36,788 nucleotides of DNA from Cellulomonas triticagri (GCF_003696205.1 NZ_RFFI01000030.1:1-36788); one strand, 5' to 3'. Positions 8,300 through 17,557 are shown, counted from the first letter of the stretch. The notes: generated by a model not told the origin, from the sequence alone. Numbers and translations are program-made.

Positions 8300-10099
8300 A
8301 TGACGGACGGACTGCCGTCCGGGGGCGACGCCCCCGGCGGGTCCACGGAGGTCCCGCACCCCAGCAGCAGTGCTGGGGTGCGGGACCTCCGCCGTGAGCG
8401 GCTCGACCTGGCGGTGCGGCTGTCCGGACCGGGCAGCGACGGCGAGGCCCGGCGGCGCGCGATGGCGGACCTGGTGCTGACGCGGCTCGCGGAGCAGTGG
8501 GACCTGGCCACCGACGGGGAGCCCGTCACGGGGATCGCGCTCGGGGCGGTCGGCAGCGTCGGGCGCGGGGACACCAGCCCGGCGAGCGACCTGGACCTGC
8601 TGCTGGTGCACGACGGGCGCGGGCGTTCGGCCGAGGACCTGGCCCGGCTCGCGGACCGGCTCTGGTACCCGGTGTGGGACGCGGGGCTGGACCTCGACCA
8701 CGCGGTGCGCTCGCTCGCGCAGTGCCGCCAGGTGGCGTCCAAGGACCTGCCCGCCGCGGTGGGGCTGCTGGACCTGCGGCTGGTCGCGGGGGACCCGGGC
8801 ATCGTGCACCGGGCGCGTGCCGCGCTGCTCGCGGACTGGCGGTCGGCCGCCCGGCGGCGCCTGCCCGAGCTGCTGGCCTCGACGCGGCAGCGCGCGGAGC
8901 GGTTCGGCGAGCTCGCCTACCTCATCGAGCCGGACCTGAAGGAGGCGCGGGGCGGCATCCGGGACGCCGTGGTGCTCTCGGCCCTGGCCGCGACCTGGTT
9001 GACCGACCGGCCGCACGGTGCCGTGGACCGCGCGCACGCGCACCTGCTGGACGTGCGCGACGCCGTGCAGACCGTGTCCCGGCGGCACACCAACCGGTTG
9101 CTGCTGGCCGACCAGGACGAGGTGGCCGAGCTGCTGGGCGTCGGCGACCGGGACGACCTGCTGGCCAGCCTCGCGGAGGCGGGGCGGGTCATCTCGTACG
9201 CGCTGGACACCACGGCCCGCAACGCCCGGCAGGCGCTGGCCCGCCCGGCGCGCAAGCCCGTGCTCGTGCGCGGCCGCCGCACCCCGCCGCGCCTGCGGAC
9301 CGTCGGCGAGGGGCTGGTCGAGCACGACGGCGAGCTCGTGCTCGCCGCGGACGCCCAGCCCGCGGCCGACCCGCTGCTGTCCCTGCGCGCCGCCGCCACC
9401 GCAGCCCGGACCGGTCTGACCCTGTCGCCCATCACCATCGCGAGCCTGACGCGCACCCCGCCGCTGCCCGAGCCCTGGCCGAAGGCCGCCCGCACCCTGC
9501 TGCTGCAGCTGCTTGCGACCGGGCCCGCGCAGGTGCCCGTGTGGGAGGCCCTCGACCTCGCCGGGGTCGTCACCACCTGGATCCCGGAGTGGGCGGGCGT
9601 CCGCAACCGGCCGCAGCGCTCGCCGATCCACCGGCACACCGTCGACCGGCACATGGTCGAGGCGGCCGCGCGCGCCGCCGGGCTGCGCCGGGGTGTCGAC
9701 CGGCCGGACGTGCTGCTCGTCGCGGCGCTGCTGCACGACCTCGGCAAGCGCGCCGGGGCGGGGGACCACTCCGTCGTCGGTGCGCGGCTGGTCGGGCCGG
9801 TGCTGCACCGGATGGGCTTCGGGCCGGGCGACGTCGCCGACGTGACCCTGCTGGTGCGCGAGCACCTGACCCTGTCCGAGCTCGCCACCGCCGCCGACCC
9901 GGACGACCCGGCGACCGTCGACCGGCTGCTCGCCGCCGTCGACCACCGGGCCGACCTGCTCGCGCTGCTGCGCGCCCTGACGGAGGCCGACGCGTCCTCC
10001 GCGGGGCCCACCGCGTGGACCGCGTGGCGCGCCCAGCTGGTCGACGACCTCGTGGCGCGGGCGACGGCCCGGCTGGCGGGTACCCTGGGACGTCCCTGA
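8300..10099 (+). CDS. glnD: PII nucleotidyltransferase GlnD, lacking ACT domains
   Basis: 599 residues from ATG 8300; the start is uncertain. GTG 8261, GTG 8378 and GTG 8414 are in frame, and none has a good ribosome-binding site. The nucleotidyltransferase motif [17 protein letters not shown] begins at base 8552, and a helical domain follows ([13 protein letters not shown]). The HD domain carries [11 protein letters not shown] and ALLHDLGKR (about 9725-9754), for removal of the nucleotide from PII. The chain stops right after the HD domain. GlnD proteins of Streptomyces and enterics are roughly 800-900 residues, with two C-terminal ACT domains that sense glutamine; those are missing here. 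The next gene begins 27 bases later, so no room is left for them. The partner glnK lies immediately upstream. Enzyme identity is strong; how it senses nitrogen is unclear. Confidence 0.85.
   Translation: MTDGLPSGGDAPGGSTEVPHPSSSAGVRDLRRERLDLAVRLSGPGSDGEARRRAMADLVLTRLAEQWDLATDGEPVTGIALGAVGSVGRGDTSPASDLDLLLVHDGRGRSAEDLARLADRLWYPVWDAGLDLDHAVRSLAQCRQVASKDLPAAVGLLDLRLVAGDPGIVHRARAALLADWRSAARRRLPELLASTRQRAERFGELAYLIEPDLKEARGGIRDAVVLSALAATWLTDRPHGAVDRAHAHLLDVRDAVQTVSRRHTNRLLLADQDEVAELLGVGDRDDLLASLAEAGRVISYALDTTARNARQALARPARKPVLVRGRRTPPRLRTVGEGLVEHDGELVLAADAQPAADPLLSLRAAATAARTGLTLSPITIASLTRTPPLPEPWPKAARTLLLQLLATGPAQVPVWEALDLAGVVTTWIPEWAGVRNRPQRSPIHRHTVDRHMVEAAARAAGLRRGVDRPDVLLVAALLHDLGKRAGAGDHSVVGARLVGPVLHRMGFGPGDVADVTLLVREHLTLSELATAADPDDPATVDRLLAAVDHRADLLALLRALTEADASSAGPTAWTAWRAQLVDDLVARATARLAGTLGRP
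8347..8390 (+). terminator. Perfect 20-bp inverted repeat between glnK and the glnD core
   Basis: Left arm 8347-8366 and right arm 8371-8390 are exact reverse complements, with a four-base GCAG loop. The stem starts GGAGGTCCCG. There is no T-run after it, but actinomycete terminators often lack one. It begins 60 bases after the glnK stop, which fits termination or attenuation of amtB-glnK. If glnD starts at 8300 the hairpin is inside its coding sequence, so it may instead, or also, restrict glnD translation. Confidence 0.55.
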
Positions 10100-10126
10100 C
10101 CGCCGAGAGAGCGTGAGGATCGCGCG

Positions 10127-11728
10127 GTGTTCGCCACCCTGTCCGACCGACTGACGTCGACCTTCAAGAACCTGCGCTCCAAGGGGCGGCTGTCCGAGGC
10201 GGACATCGACGCCACCGTGCGCGAGATCCGCCGGGCGCTGCTCGACGCGGACGTCGCCGTGCCCGTGGTGCGGCAGTTCACCGGAGCCGTCCGGGAGCGG
10301 GCCCTGTCGGCCGAGGTCTCCGGCGCGCTGAACCCGGCGCAGCAGGTCGTCAAGATCGTCAACGACGAGCTCGTCGCGATCCTCGGCGGCCAGAACCGCC
10401 CGCTCGCGCTGGCGAAGAACCCGCCGAGCGTCATCCTGCTCGCGGGCCTCCAGGGTGCGGGCAAGACGACCCTCGCGGGCAAGCTCGCCCTGCACCTGAA
10501 GTCGCAGGGCCACACCCCGATGCTCGTCGCGGCCGACCTGCAGCGCCCCAACGCGGTGACGCAGCTCCAGGTCGTCGGCGAGCGCGCCGGCGTGCCGGTG
10601 TTCGCCCCGCACCCCGGCAACCAGGGCTCGGAGCAGGACGTCGTCGTCGGCGCCGACCCGGTCGCCGTCGCCCGCGAGGGCCTCGCGACCGCGCAGGCGC
10701 GCCAGCACGACGTGCTGATCGTCGACACCGCGGGCCGCCTCGGCGTGGACGCGGAGCTCATGCGGCAGGCCGCGGACATCCGCGACGCCGTGGACCCCGA
10801 CGAGATCCTGTTCGTCATCGACGCGATGATCGGCCAGGACGCCGTCGCCACGGCCACCGCCTTCCAGGAGGGCGTCGGCTTCACCGGCGTCGTGCTGTCC
10901 AAGCTCGACGGCGACGCGCGCGGTGGTGCCGCGCTGTCCGTCGCGTCCGTCACCGGCCGCCCCATCCTGTTCGCCTCCACCGGTGAGAAGCTCACCGACT
11001 TCGAGGTGTTCCACCCCGACCGGATGGCGTCCCGCATCCTCGACATGGGTGACGTGCTCACCCTCATCGAGCAGGCCGAGCAGGCGTTCGACGCCGAGCA
11101 GGCCGAGCAGATGGCGGGCAAGCTCGCCTCCGGCCAGGGCTTCACGCTCGCGGACTTCCTGCAGCAGATGCAGCAGCTGAAGAACATGGGCTCGATGAAG
11201 AAGATGCTCGGGATGCTCCCGGGCATGGGCCAGATGCGCGAGGCCATCGAGAACTTCGACGAGCGCGAGGTCGACCGGGTCGAGGCGATCATCCGCTCGA
11301 TGACCCCCGCCGAGCGCGACAACCCGAAGATCCTCAACGGCTCGCGCCGCGCCCGCATCGCCGCCGGCTCCGGCACCCAGGTGTCCGACGTCAACGGCCT
11401 GCTGGAGCGGTTCACCGCCGCGCAGAAGATGATGCAGCAGATGGCCAAGGGCGGCGGCATGCCGATCCCCGGCATGGGCAACCTGCCCGGCACCGGCAAG
11501 AAGGGCCGCGGCCGCGTCGCCGCGCCCAAGAAGGCCAAGGGCAAGTCCGGCAACCCGGCCAAGCGCGCCCAGCAGGAGCGGGCCGCCGCCGACCGAGCCG
11601 CGGGCATCGCCCCGGCCGCACCCGCCGCCGCGCAGGGCTCGGCGTTCGGGCTCGGCGGTGCACCGCAGCAGCAGGACGCGTTCGACCCGTCCAGCATCGA
11701 GGACCTCGGCAAGTTCCTCGGCCGCTGA
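10127..11728 (+). CDS. ffh: Signal recognition particle protein Ffh
   Basis: 533 residues from GTG 10127 with a GTGAGGA ribosome-binding site. Ffh binds 4.5S RNA and signal sequences and docks with FtsY. The N domain (1-90) precedes the GTPase motifs GLQGAGKTT, VDTAGRLGVD and SKLDGDARGG. The methionine-rich M domain follows, with LKNMGSMKKMLGMLPGMGQM and the RNA-binding segment SRRARIAAGSGTQVSDVN. The C-terminus extends by about 90 residues of Lys/Ala/Gln-rich sequence ending SSIEDLGKFLGR, as in other actinomycetes. No SRP RNA gene was found in the window. Confidence 0.98.
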   Translation: MFATLSDRLTSTFKNLRSKGRLSEADIDATVREIRRALLDADVAVPVVRQFTGAVRERALSAEVSGALNPAQQVVKIVNDELVAILGGQNRPLALAKNPPSVILLAGLQGAGKTTLAGKLALHLKSQGHTPMLVAADLQRPNAVTQLQVVGERAGVPVFAPHPGNQGSEQDVVVGADPVAVAREGLATAQARQHDVLIVDTAGRLGVDAELMRQAADIRDAVDPDEILFVIDAMIGQDAVATATAFQEGVGFTGVVLSKLDGDARGGAALSVASVTGRPILFASTGEKLTDFEVFHPDRMASRILDMGDVLTLIEQAEQAFDAEQAEQMAGKLASGQGFTLADFLQQMQQLKNMGSMKKMLGMLPGMGQMREAIENFDEREVDRVEAIIRSMTPAERDNPKILNGSRRARIAAGSGTQVSDVNGLLERFTAAQKMMQQMAKGGGMPIPGMGNLPGTGKKGRGRVAAPKKAKGKSGNPAKRAQQERAAADRAAGIAPAAPAAAQGSAFGLGGAPQQQDAFDPSSIEDLGKFLGR

Positions 11729-11770
11729 ACCCGGTCGTCGCCGTCGTCGCAGTCGCACGAGGAGGTGCGC

Positions 11771-12859
11771 GTGGGTGACGTGCTCCACCTGACCGGCCCG
11801 GTCGTCCTCGACGACGACCGGGTCGTCGGGGAGGCGTGGGTCGTCGGCGGGCGGATCACGTTCGACCGGCCCGGCGGCGACGCCACGACGGTCGACGGCT
11901 GGGTGCTGCCCGGGCTCGTGGACGTGCACTGCCACATCGGCCTCGCCGCCGAGGGTGCCGTCGACCGGGCGACCGCCGAGGCGCAGGCGCTCGCCGACCG
12001 CGACACGGGCGTGCTCCTGGTCCGCGACGCCGGCTCGCCCGCCGACACCGGCTGGGTGCACCGCCGCGACGACCTGCCCCGGCTGATCCGCGCCGGACGG
12101 CACCTCGCACTCCCCAAGCGGTACCTGCGGCACTACGGTCGCGAGCTCGCCGCCCCGGAGGGGCTGCCGGACGCCGTCGCCGAGGAGGCCGCCCGGGGTG
12201 ACGGGTGGGTCAAGCTCGTCGCCGACTGGATCGACCGCGACCTCGGGCCCGACGGCGACCTGCGCCCGCTGTGGCCCGCGGACCTGCTCGCCGAGGCCGT
12301 GCGGGTCGCGCACGCCGCCGGGGCGCGGGTCACCGCCCACACCTTCGCGTCCGAGTCGCTGGACGACCTGCTCGGCGCCGGGGTCGACTGCCTGGAGCAC
12401 GCCACCGGCGCCGAGGACCGGCACGTCGCCCGCATCGCCGACGCCGGGATCCCCGTCACCGCCACGCTGCTGCAGGTCGCGCAGTTCGGCGCCATCGCCG
12501 AGCGGGCCGACCGGTACCCGGTGTACGCCGCCCGGATGCGGCGGATGCACGCCCGCCGGTACGCGCACGTCCGCGACCTGCACGACGCCGGGGTGCCGCT
12601 GCTCGTCGGCACCGACGCGGGCGGCACGATCGGCCACGGGCGGATCGCTGACGAGGCCGCCGAGATGGTCGCGGCGGGGCTGCCGGACCGGGTCGTCGTC
12701 GCGGCGGCGTCCTGGCGCACCCGCGCGTGGCTCGGCGTCCCCGGCCTGGCCGAGGGGGAGAGCGCGGACCTGGTGGTCTACGCGGACGACCCGCGCGAGG
12801 ACGTCCGGGTGCTCGCCGATCCCGCCGCGGTCGTGCTGCGCGGGTCCCGGGTGGCCTGA
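11771..12859 (+). CDS. Metal-dependent amidohydrolase family protein
   Basis: 362 residues. GTG 11771 is preferred over GTG 11765 because AGGAGG (11759-11764) is spaced six bases from it. The amidohydrolase (imidazolonepropionase/dihydroorotase-like) fold is indicated by the metal site HCH in GLVDVHCHIGL, a lysine in GWVKLVADW that could bridge the metals, the histidines of TAHTF and LEHATG, and the aspartate of VGTDAGG. The N- and C-terminal strands form the small beta domain (DLVVYADDP near the end). The substrate cannot be named. It is 42 bases after ffh and could be co-transcribed. A weak hairpin follows in the 40-base gap to the convergent M16 gene. Confidence 0.85.
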   Translation: MGDVLHLTGPVVLDDDRVVGEAWVVGGRITFDRPGGDATTVDGWVLPGLVDVHCHIGLAAEGAVDRATAEAQALADRDTGVLLVRDAGSPADTGWVHRRDDLPRLIRAGRHLALPKRYLRHYGRELAAPEGLPDAVAEEAARGDGWVKLVADWIDRDLGPDGDLRPLWPADLLAEAVRVAHAAGARVTAHTFASESLDDLLGAGVDCLEHATGAEDRHVARIADAGIPVTATLLQVAQFGAIAERADRYPVYAARMRRMHARRYAHVRDLHDAGVPLLVGTDAGGTIGHGRIADEAAEMVAAGLPDRVVVAAASWRTRAWLGVPGLAEGESADLVVYADDPREDVRVLADPAAVVLRGSRVA

Positions 12860-12862
12860 GGC

Positions 12863-12879
12863 GCCGCGTCAGGTGCGGC
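12863..12879. terminator. Weak hairpin in a convergent gap
   Basis: GCCGC and GCGGC flank a seven-base loop in the 40-base gap between the amidohydrolase and M16 genes, which converge here. The position suits a bidirectional terminator, but the stem is only five pairs and has no T-run. Confidence 0.25.
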
Positions 12880-12899
12880 GAGGCGCGTCACGGCGGTGC

Positions 12900-14486
12900 T
12901 CACCCCGCCTCGTCGGGCCGGCCGCGGTAGCCGGACTTGTGCCGCACGACTTCCGGGGGCAGGCCCGCGACGAACCGGTCCCACGGCTCGACGGCACCGC
13001 GGAAGTTCGCCGGGTTGAGGAACAGCACACCCCCTTGCCGGGTGATGACCTCGACGTCGCCGTCGTCGTCTCGACCGAGGAGCGCGACGTCCTCGACGCG
13101 GATGCGCCCCCCGACGTCGACGACCGCGATCTGGTGGCGTCCGATCAGGACCTCGCTCTTGCGCCACGGCGAGAAGCGGCGCCCTCGGTGCGAGGACATG
13201 GCGGGACGCAGCAGGCTGCCGTTGCCCGAGCCCGGGAACCCGTCCGTCAGCAGGTCCTCCTGGATCTCCTGCGGCGTCATCCCGTCGTACGTCGCGAGCG
13301 GCTGGTGGAGCGTCAGACCTGACGCGACGAGGCGGGCCTCGGTGTCCTCGCTGATCCCCAGCCGCCCGGGCACGCAGAGCAGCAGGCTCGGGACGGAAGC
13401 CCGCAGGACCGCCGCGATCTCGTCCCCGGTGATGGCCTCGATGCGGTCGCGCAGCGCCTGCTCCGGGGCAGCCGACCAGCCCCGCAGGTCCAGCTCCGCC
13501 GCCCCGAGGAGCCTGCCCACCCGCCCGTCGACGCTGCGGTGCTCCGCCAGCGCCGTGGCGCGGACGTGGTCCAGGAGCCCGGCGTCCGGACCGGAGGCCG
13601 CCAGGTCGGTGACGACGGCGAACGCCTCCAGCGCCGTCTCGTCGACCGAGCCGTCGTGGGGATCGGTCAGCACGGTCCAGCAGACCCGGTCCTCGTCGAC
13701 GCGCATCGCGTGCAGCTGGACGTCGTAGACCAGGCCGCGGGCGCCGCGCAGATGTCGGCGCAGCGCCTCCACGAGGACGTCCGCGACGAGCCAGCGGGTC
13801 GCCGGGTCCGCCCCGACCAGCAGCGAGAGCGCGACGCCGTCGGAGGCCCCGACGACGTACGCCGGCGTCCGCACGGGCAGCGGGGCCGCCTGGGTGACCC
13901 GCCCCGGCGCGGAGCCCGGGGGCAGACCGAGGTCGAGGTCCGCGGGCGGCTCGGTCGTCAGCACGAGCCGGGCGTTCCCCGTCGTGAACCACGACGCCGC
14001 GAAGGCGAGCACGTCCTGCGTCGACAGCGCCGGAAGCGCCGCGTGGCCAATGTCCACCATGCCGAGCCCCGTGGGTCCGAAGCGGGGGAGCAGCACGTCC
14101 CCGCTCGCGTAGACGCCGTCGGGCCCGATCTCCGCCATGATCGCCGCGCGTTCCAGATCGACCTCGGTCTGGGTGACGGTCGCGAGGTCGCGGACCGCTG
14201 CCCCGACGCGCCGGAGGAACCCGAGGACGTCGTCGGCGGTGCCGCTGGCGTGGAACACCACGGAGTCCGACGACGAGAACGCGTTGTGCTCGGTCGCGAC
14301 CGGCCCGACCCGGCGCATCACGAGGTGCTCGACGAGGTGGTGCGCTCCGGCGAAGCGGGGTGCCAGGTCGCGCTGGCCCAGCCCGAACACGAGGAAGCCG
14401 TACACGTCTCCCGGGATCTCGGTCCACCGCGTGAGCACGCCGGCTCGGGTCGTCTCGTGGTGCTCGGTGCCGCTGGCCACCGCCAT
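12900..14486 (-). CDS. M16-like zinc metallopeptidase with C-terminal extension
   Basis: 528 residues from the ATG at 14486 (minus strand). A GGAGGAGAGGA stretch precedes it, and longer in-frame starts lack support. The inverted zinc motif HxxEH of pitrilysin-type peptidases is present as His50-Leu-Val-Glu53-His54. FSSSDSVVFHASG and LERAAIMAEIG follow, the latter supplying the probable second metal glutamate (Glu112). Two M16 half-domains are recognisable. After about residue 420 comes a segment of roughly 100 residues (SPWRKSEVLIGRHQIAVVDV... to the end) that I do not recognise; it resembles a small beta domain of the PH-like type. No second M16 subunit lies nearby. No signal peptide, so cytoplasmic. 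It is divergent from rpsP and convergent with the amidohydrolase gene. Substrate unknown. Confidence 0.8.
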   Translation of the reverse strand: MAVASGTEHHETTRAGVLTRWTEIPGDVYGFLVFGLGQRDLAPRFAGAHHLVEHLVMRRVGPVATEHNAFSSSDSVVFHASGTADDVLGFLRRVGAAVRDLATVTQTEVDLERAAIMAEIGPDGVYASGDVLLPRFGPTGLGMVDIGHAALPALSTQDVLAFAASWFTTGNARLVLTTEPPADLDLGLPPGSAPGRVTQAAPLPVRTPAYVVGASDGVALSLLVGADPATRWLVADVLVEALRRHLRGARGLVYDVQLHAMRVDEDRVCWTVLTDPHDGSVDETALEAFAVVTDLAASGPDAGLLDHVRATALAEHRSVDGRVGRLLGAAELDLRGWSAAPEQALRDRIEAITGDEIAAVLRASVPSLLLCVPGRLGISEDTEARLVASGLTLHQPLATYDGMTPQEIQEDLLTDGFPGSGNGSLLRPAMSSHRGRRFSPWRKSEVLIGRHQIAVVDVGGRIRVEDVALLGRDDDGDVEVITRQGGVLFLNPANFRGAVEPWDRFVAGLPPEVVRHKSGYRGRPDEAG

Positions 14487-14599
14487 GGTGGGACCGTCCT
14501 CTCCTCCGCGCCGCCGCAGGGCGGGGCGGCGCATACCGTAGCGCGCGGGCACGCGGGTGCGCCGCGCCACCGGCGCCATGTCCTCCGAACGGCGCACGG

Positions 14600-14628
14600 T
14601 TGGGGACCGGCCCCGCGTCTGGCAGAAT
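14600..14628 (+). promoter_or_regulatory. Probable sigma-A-type promoter of rpsP
   Basis: TTGGGG (14600-14605), a 17-base spacer and CAGAAT (14623-14628) form a good housekeeping-type match about 130 bases before rpsP. A 7-bp hairpin (CGCGCGG pairing with CCGCGCG, 14647-14669) lies in the leader. Apart from this, the 14487-14758 spacer between the divergent M16 gene and rpsP shows nothing else I can name. Confidence 0.6.
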
Positions 14629-14758
14629 GATCTGCTGTACTCGGCGCGCGCGGCCCCTCTACCCGCGCGGTGCCGTGTCCTTCAGGCCGGACCGGTCGGC
14701 ATGCCCCACGTGCCCGCCCGCGACGGCCGCCCCGTAGACACCCAGGAGAGACCACACT

Positions 14759-15190
14759 GTGGCCACCAAGATCCGCCTGAAGCGCCTCGGCAAGATCCGG
14801 GCGCCGTACTACCGCGTCGTCGTCGCGGACTCCCGCACCAAGCGTGACGGCCGCGTCATCGAGGAGATCGGGAAGTACCACCCGACCGAGGAGCCGTCGC
14901 TCATCGAGATCACCTCGGAGCGCGCCCAGTACTGGCTGAGCGTCGGCGCGCAGCCGACCGAGCAGGTCCTCGCGCTGCTCAAGGTGACCGGCGACTGGCA
15001 GAAGTTCAAGGGCCTGCCGGGCGCCGAGGGCACCCTGCGGACCAAGGCCGCCCCGGCCGACGTCAAGGCCGCGGTCGACGCCGTCGCCGCGGACGCCGAG
15101 AAGGCCAAGGCCAAGGCGTCCGAGAAGAAGGCCGCCGCTGCCGAGGCCCCGGCCGCCGACGAGGCGCCGGCCGAGGACGAGCAGGCCTGA
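14759..15190 (+). CDS. rpsP: 30S ribosomal protein S16
   Basis: 143 residues from GTG 14759 with AGGAGA upstream. The first 80 residues are a canonical S16 ([39 protein letters not shown]), which binds 16S rRNA in the 30S body. The C-terminal 60 residues are an Ala/Lys/Glu-rich tail ([13 protein letters not shown]) typical of actinomycete S16. It leads the cluster khpA, rimM and trmD; the stop overlaps khpA (TGATG). Confidence 0.97.
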   Translation: MATKIRLKRLGKIRAPYYRVVVADSRTKRDGRVIEEIGKYHPTEEPSLIEITSERAQYWLSVGAQPTEQVLALLKVTGDWQKFKGLPGAEGTLRTKAAPADVKAAVDAVAADAEKAKAKASEKKAAAAEAPAADEAPAEDEQA

Positions 15191-15429
15191 TGCTCGCCGA
15201 CGCGCTGGAGCACCTGGTCCGGGGCATCGTCGACCACCCGGACGACGTGCGGGTGGACGCCCGCACGCTGCGCCGGGGCGACCTGCTCGAGGTCCGGGTG
15301 CACCCCGAGGACCTCGGGCGCGTCATCGGCCGCAACGGCCGGACCGCCCGGGCGCTGCGCACCGTCGTCGGTGCGCTGTCGACCGACGGTCCGGTGCGCG
15401 TCGACGTCGTGGACGTCGCCCGGCGGTGA
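15190..15429 (+). CDS. khpA: KH-domain RNA-binding protein KhpA
   Basis: 79 residues from ATG 15190, overlapping the rpsP stop by one base. A single KH domain with the GxxG loop as RVIGRNGRTARALR. KhpA-type proteins bind many RNAs and in Gram-positive bacteria pair with KhpB/Jag. Position between rpsP and rimM is conserved in actinobacteria and firmicutes. Length is normal. Confidence 0.93.
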   Translation: MLADALEHLVRGIVDHPDDVRVDARTLRRGDLLEVRVHPEDLGRVIGRNGRTARALRTVVGALSTDGPVRVDVVDVARR

Positions 15430-15475
15430 GCCGCGCGTCCGGTGGTGGCACGCGCCACCGCCGGTGAGTCGTACC

Positions 15476-15515
15476 GGCACAGGCCCGGTCCCCGTCGTGG
15501 GACCGGGCCTGTGCC
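15476..15515 (+). terminator. Strong hairpin between khpA and rimM
   Basis: GGCACAGGCCCGGTCCC (15476-15492) and its exact complement (15499-15515) flank a six-base loop, giving a perfect 17-bp stem. Weaker stems flank it (15441-15462 with one mismatch or wobble, and CCCCGG/CCGGGG around 15520-15535). No T-run. Likely terminates or attenuates rpsP-khpA before rimM. Confidence 0.6.
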
Positions 15516-15582
15516 GTGCCCCGGGTCGTGCCGGGGTGCCCGCCCTACGCTGGTCCGGCCACCGGACCCCGAGAGGAACCCC

Positions 15583-16155
15583 ATGCTGCTGACGGTCGCC
15601 CGGATCGGCCGCGCCCACGGCCTGCGCGGCGAGCTCGCGCTCGACCTGCGCACCGACGACCCCGCCGCCCGGCTCGCCACCGGTGCGGTGCTGCCCACCG
15701 AGCCCGCGGACCGCGGTCCGCTCACGGTGGTGCGCACCCGCGAGCAGCAGGGCCGCTGGTACGTGACGTTCGCCGAGGTCCCCGACCGCACAGCCGCTGA
15801 GGCGCTGCGCGGCGTGGAGCTCGTGGTCGACGTCGACGACGCGGACGCCTCGGACGACGAGGACGCCTGGTACCCGCACGAGCTCGCCGGGCTGCGCGCG
15901 GAGCACGTCGACGGCCGGGTGCTCGGCGAGGTCGTGGGCCTCGAGCACCTGCCCGCGCAGGACGCGCTCGTGCTGCGGGAGCCCGACGGCGCGCGCACGC
16001 TCGTGCCGTTCGTCCGCGCGATCGTGCCCGTGGTGGACGTCCCCGGCGGCCGGGTCGTCCTCGACCCCCCGGGTGGGCTGCTCGCCTCCGACGCCGCGAA
16101 CCTCGTCGTCAGCGACGAGACCTCGGGCGGCTCCGGCGCGGTGGACGGCGACTGA
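15583..16155 (+). CDS. rimM: Ribosome maturation factor RimM
   Basis: 190 residues from ATG 15583 behind GAGAGGA. RimM assists 30S head assembly near S19. The N-terminal RimM beta-barrel begins [19 protein letters not shown]. The C-terminal PRC barrel includes [11 protein letters not shown] and [17 protein letters not shown]. The acidic linker [14 protein letters not shown] separates them. An in-frame upstream extension to 15442 runs through the hairpin region and is rejected as a start. TrmD follows after one base. Confidence 0.95.
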   Translation: MLLTVARIGRAHGLRGELALDLRTDDPAARLATGAVLPTEPADRGPLTVVRTREQQGRWYVTFAEVPDRTAAEALRGVELVVDVDDADASDDEDAWYPHELAGLRAEHVDGRVLGEVVGLEHLPAQDALVLREPDGARTLVPFVRAIVPVVDVPGGRVVLDPPGGLLASDAANLVVSDETSGGSGAVDGD

Positions 16156-16156
16156 C

Positions 16157-16954
16157 GTGCGCATCGACGTCGTCTCGATCTTCCCGGCGTACCTGACCCC
16201 GCTCGAGCTCTCGCTCGTCGGGAAGGCGCGCACGACCGGGCTCGTGGACCTGCGGGTGCACGACCTGCGCGACTGGACCACCGACCGGCACCGCACCGTG
16301 GACGACACCCCGTTCGGCGGCGGTGCGGGCATGGTGATGAAGCCCGACGTCTGGGGCGCGGCCCTGGACGACCTCGTCACCGAGGGCAGCCACCTGCTGC
16401 TGCCCACGCCGTCCGGTGCACCGCTCACGCAGCGGCACGCCGAGCGCTGGGCCACCGACGAGCACCTGGTCATCGCCTGCGGGCGGTACGAGGGCATCGA
16501 CGCGCGGGTGGCCGCGCACTACGCGACCCGGCCGGGCGTGCGGGTCAGCGAGTACTCCATCGGGGACTACGTGCTCAACGGCGGCGAGGTCGCCGCGATG
16601 GTGCTGGTCGAGGCCGTCGTCCGGCTGCTGCCCGGCGTGGTCGGCAACCCCGAGTCCCTGGTCGAGGAGTCCCACGGTGCCGCCGGGCTGCTGGAGTACC
16701 CCGTGTACACCAAGCCCCCGGCCTGGCGGGACCTCGACGTCCCCGAGGTGCTGCTGTCCGGGCACCACGGGCGGGTCGAGCGCTGGCGCCGCGACCAGGC
16801 CCTCGAGCGCACCGCCGCCCGGCGGCCCGACCTGCTGCGTGCGCTCGACCCCGCGGGGCTCGACAAGGCCGACCGGGCCGTGCTCGACGGGCTCGGCTGG
16901 ACCGTCGGCGGGGAGGGGCCCGTCCCGCCCGAGGACGGCTCCGCCGCGTCGTGA
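16157..16954 (+). CDS. trmD: tRNA (guanine-N1)-methyltransferase TrmD
   Basis: 265 residues from GTG 16157. TrmD methylates G37 of tRNAs using S-adenosylmethionine, preventing +1 frameshifts. The start [10 protein letters not shown] is diagnostic. The trefoil-knot cofactor site is present in [11 protein letters not shown] and [20 protein letters not shown], followed by [11 protein letters not shown] and the C-terminal helical domain with [15 protein letters not shown]. It is directly coupled to rimM. The next gene, rplS, has its own promoter. Confidence 0.97.
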   Translation: MRIDVVSIFPAYLTPLELSLVGKARTTGLVDLRVHDLRDWTTDRHRTVDDTPFGGGAGMVMKPDVWGAALDDLVTEGSHLLLPTPSGAPLTQRHAERWATDEHLVIACGRYEGIDARVAAHYATRPGVRVSEYSIGDYVLNGGEVAAMVLVEAVVRLLPGVVGNPESLVEESHGAAGLLEYPVYTKPPAWRDLDVPEVLLSGHHGRVERWRRDQALERTAARRPDLLRALDPAGLDKADRAVLDGLGWTVGGEGPVPPEDGSAAS

Positions 16955-16986
16955 CCGGCGCCACGGCTGTGGTCGGCGGGCCCGCG

Positions 16987-17016
16987 TCGACCTGACCCGC
17001 GCGGCTCTGGCATACT
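16987..17016 (+). promoter_or_regulatory. Probable promoter of rplS
   Basis: TCGACC (16987-16992), an 18-base spacer and CATACT (17011-17016) resemble an actinomycete housekeeping promoter, 33 bases after trmD and about 150 before rplS. Confidence 0.5.
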
Positions 17017-17170
17017 TGTCCGCTGGTGCGCGTACGGTCGCGTCTCTGCCACAGGGGAGACGAGCACGACCCGCCGGACTCCGGCCGCGGACCACCCACT
17101 GCCATCCCGGCACCGCAGGGTGCCGACGACGACGCGTGTGACCTGTGGCACCGCGGGAAAGCGACTCACG
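17017..17170 (+). promoter_or_regulatory. rplS 5' leader with alternative pairings
   Basis: The roughly 150-base leader contains GGCACCGC twice (17109-17116 and 17147-17154), with GGTGCC (17119-17124) between them. GGTGCC can pair with the first copy (6-bp stem, GCAG loop) or the second copy, but not both. The second pairing ends just before the Shine-Dalgarno-like GGGAAAG (17155-17161). This could be an autoregulatory leader, as known for several ribosomal protein operons; no function is proven. Confidence 0.35.
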
Positions 17171-17539
17171 ATGTCCCACATCCTCGACTCCGTCGACGCG
17201 GCTTCGCTGCGCTCCGACGTCCCGGACTTCCGTCCCGGCGACACCCTGAAGGTCAACGTCAAGGTCGTCGAGGGCAACCGCTCTCGCGTCCAGATGTTCC
17301 AGGGCGTCGTGATCGCCCGCCAGGGTGACGGCATCCGCGAGACCTTCACGGTCCGCAAGGTCTCCTTCGGCGTCGGCGTGGAGCGCACCTTCCCGCTGCA
17401 CTCCCCGACCCTGGAGTCCATCGAGGTCGCGATCCGTGGTGACGTGCGCCGCGCGAAGCTGTACTACCTGCGCAACCTCCGTGGCAAGAAGGCCAAGATC
17501 AAGGAGAAGCGCGACGCGGTCCCGGCCAAGAAGGCCTGA
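17171..17539 (+). CDS. rplS: 50S ribosomal protein L19
   Basis: 122 residues from ATG 17171, normal length. [47 protein letters not shown] and the C-terminal [17 protein letters not shown] are canonical L19 motifs. L19 sits at the subunit interface. An in-frame ATG-like extension to 17120 lies in the leader and is rejected. A strong terminator follows. Confidence 0.97.
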   Translation: MSHILDSVDAASLRSDVPDFRPGDTLKVNVKVVEGNRSRVQMFQGVVIARQGDGIRETFTVRKVSFGVGVERTFPLHSPTLESIEVAIRGDVRRAKLYYLRNLRGKKAKIKEKRDAVPAKKA

Positions 17540-17557
17540 GACAGCCCCGCAGCACGC

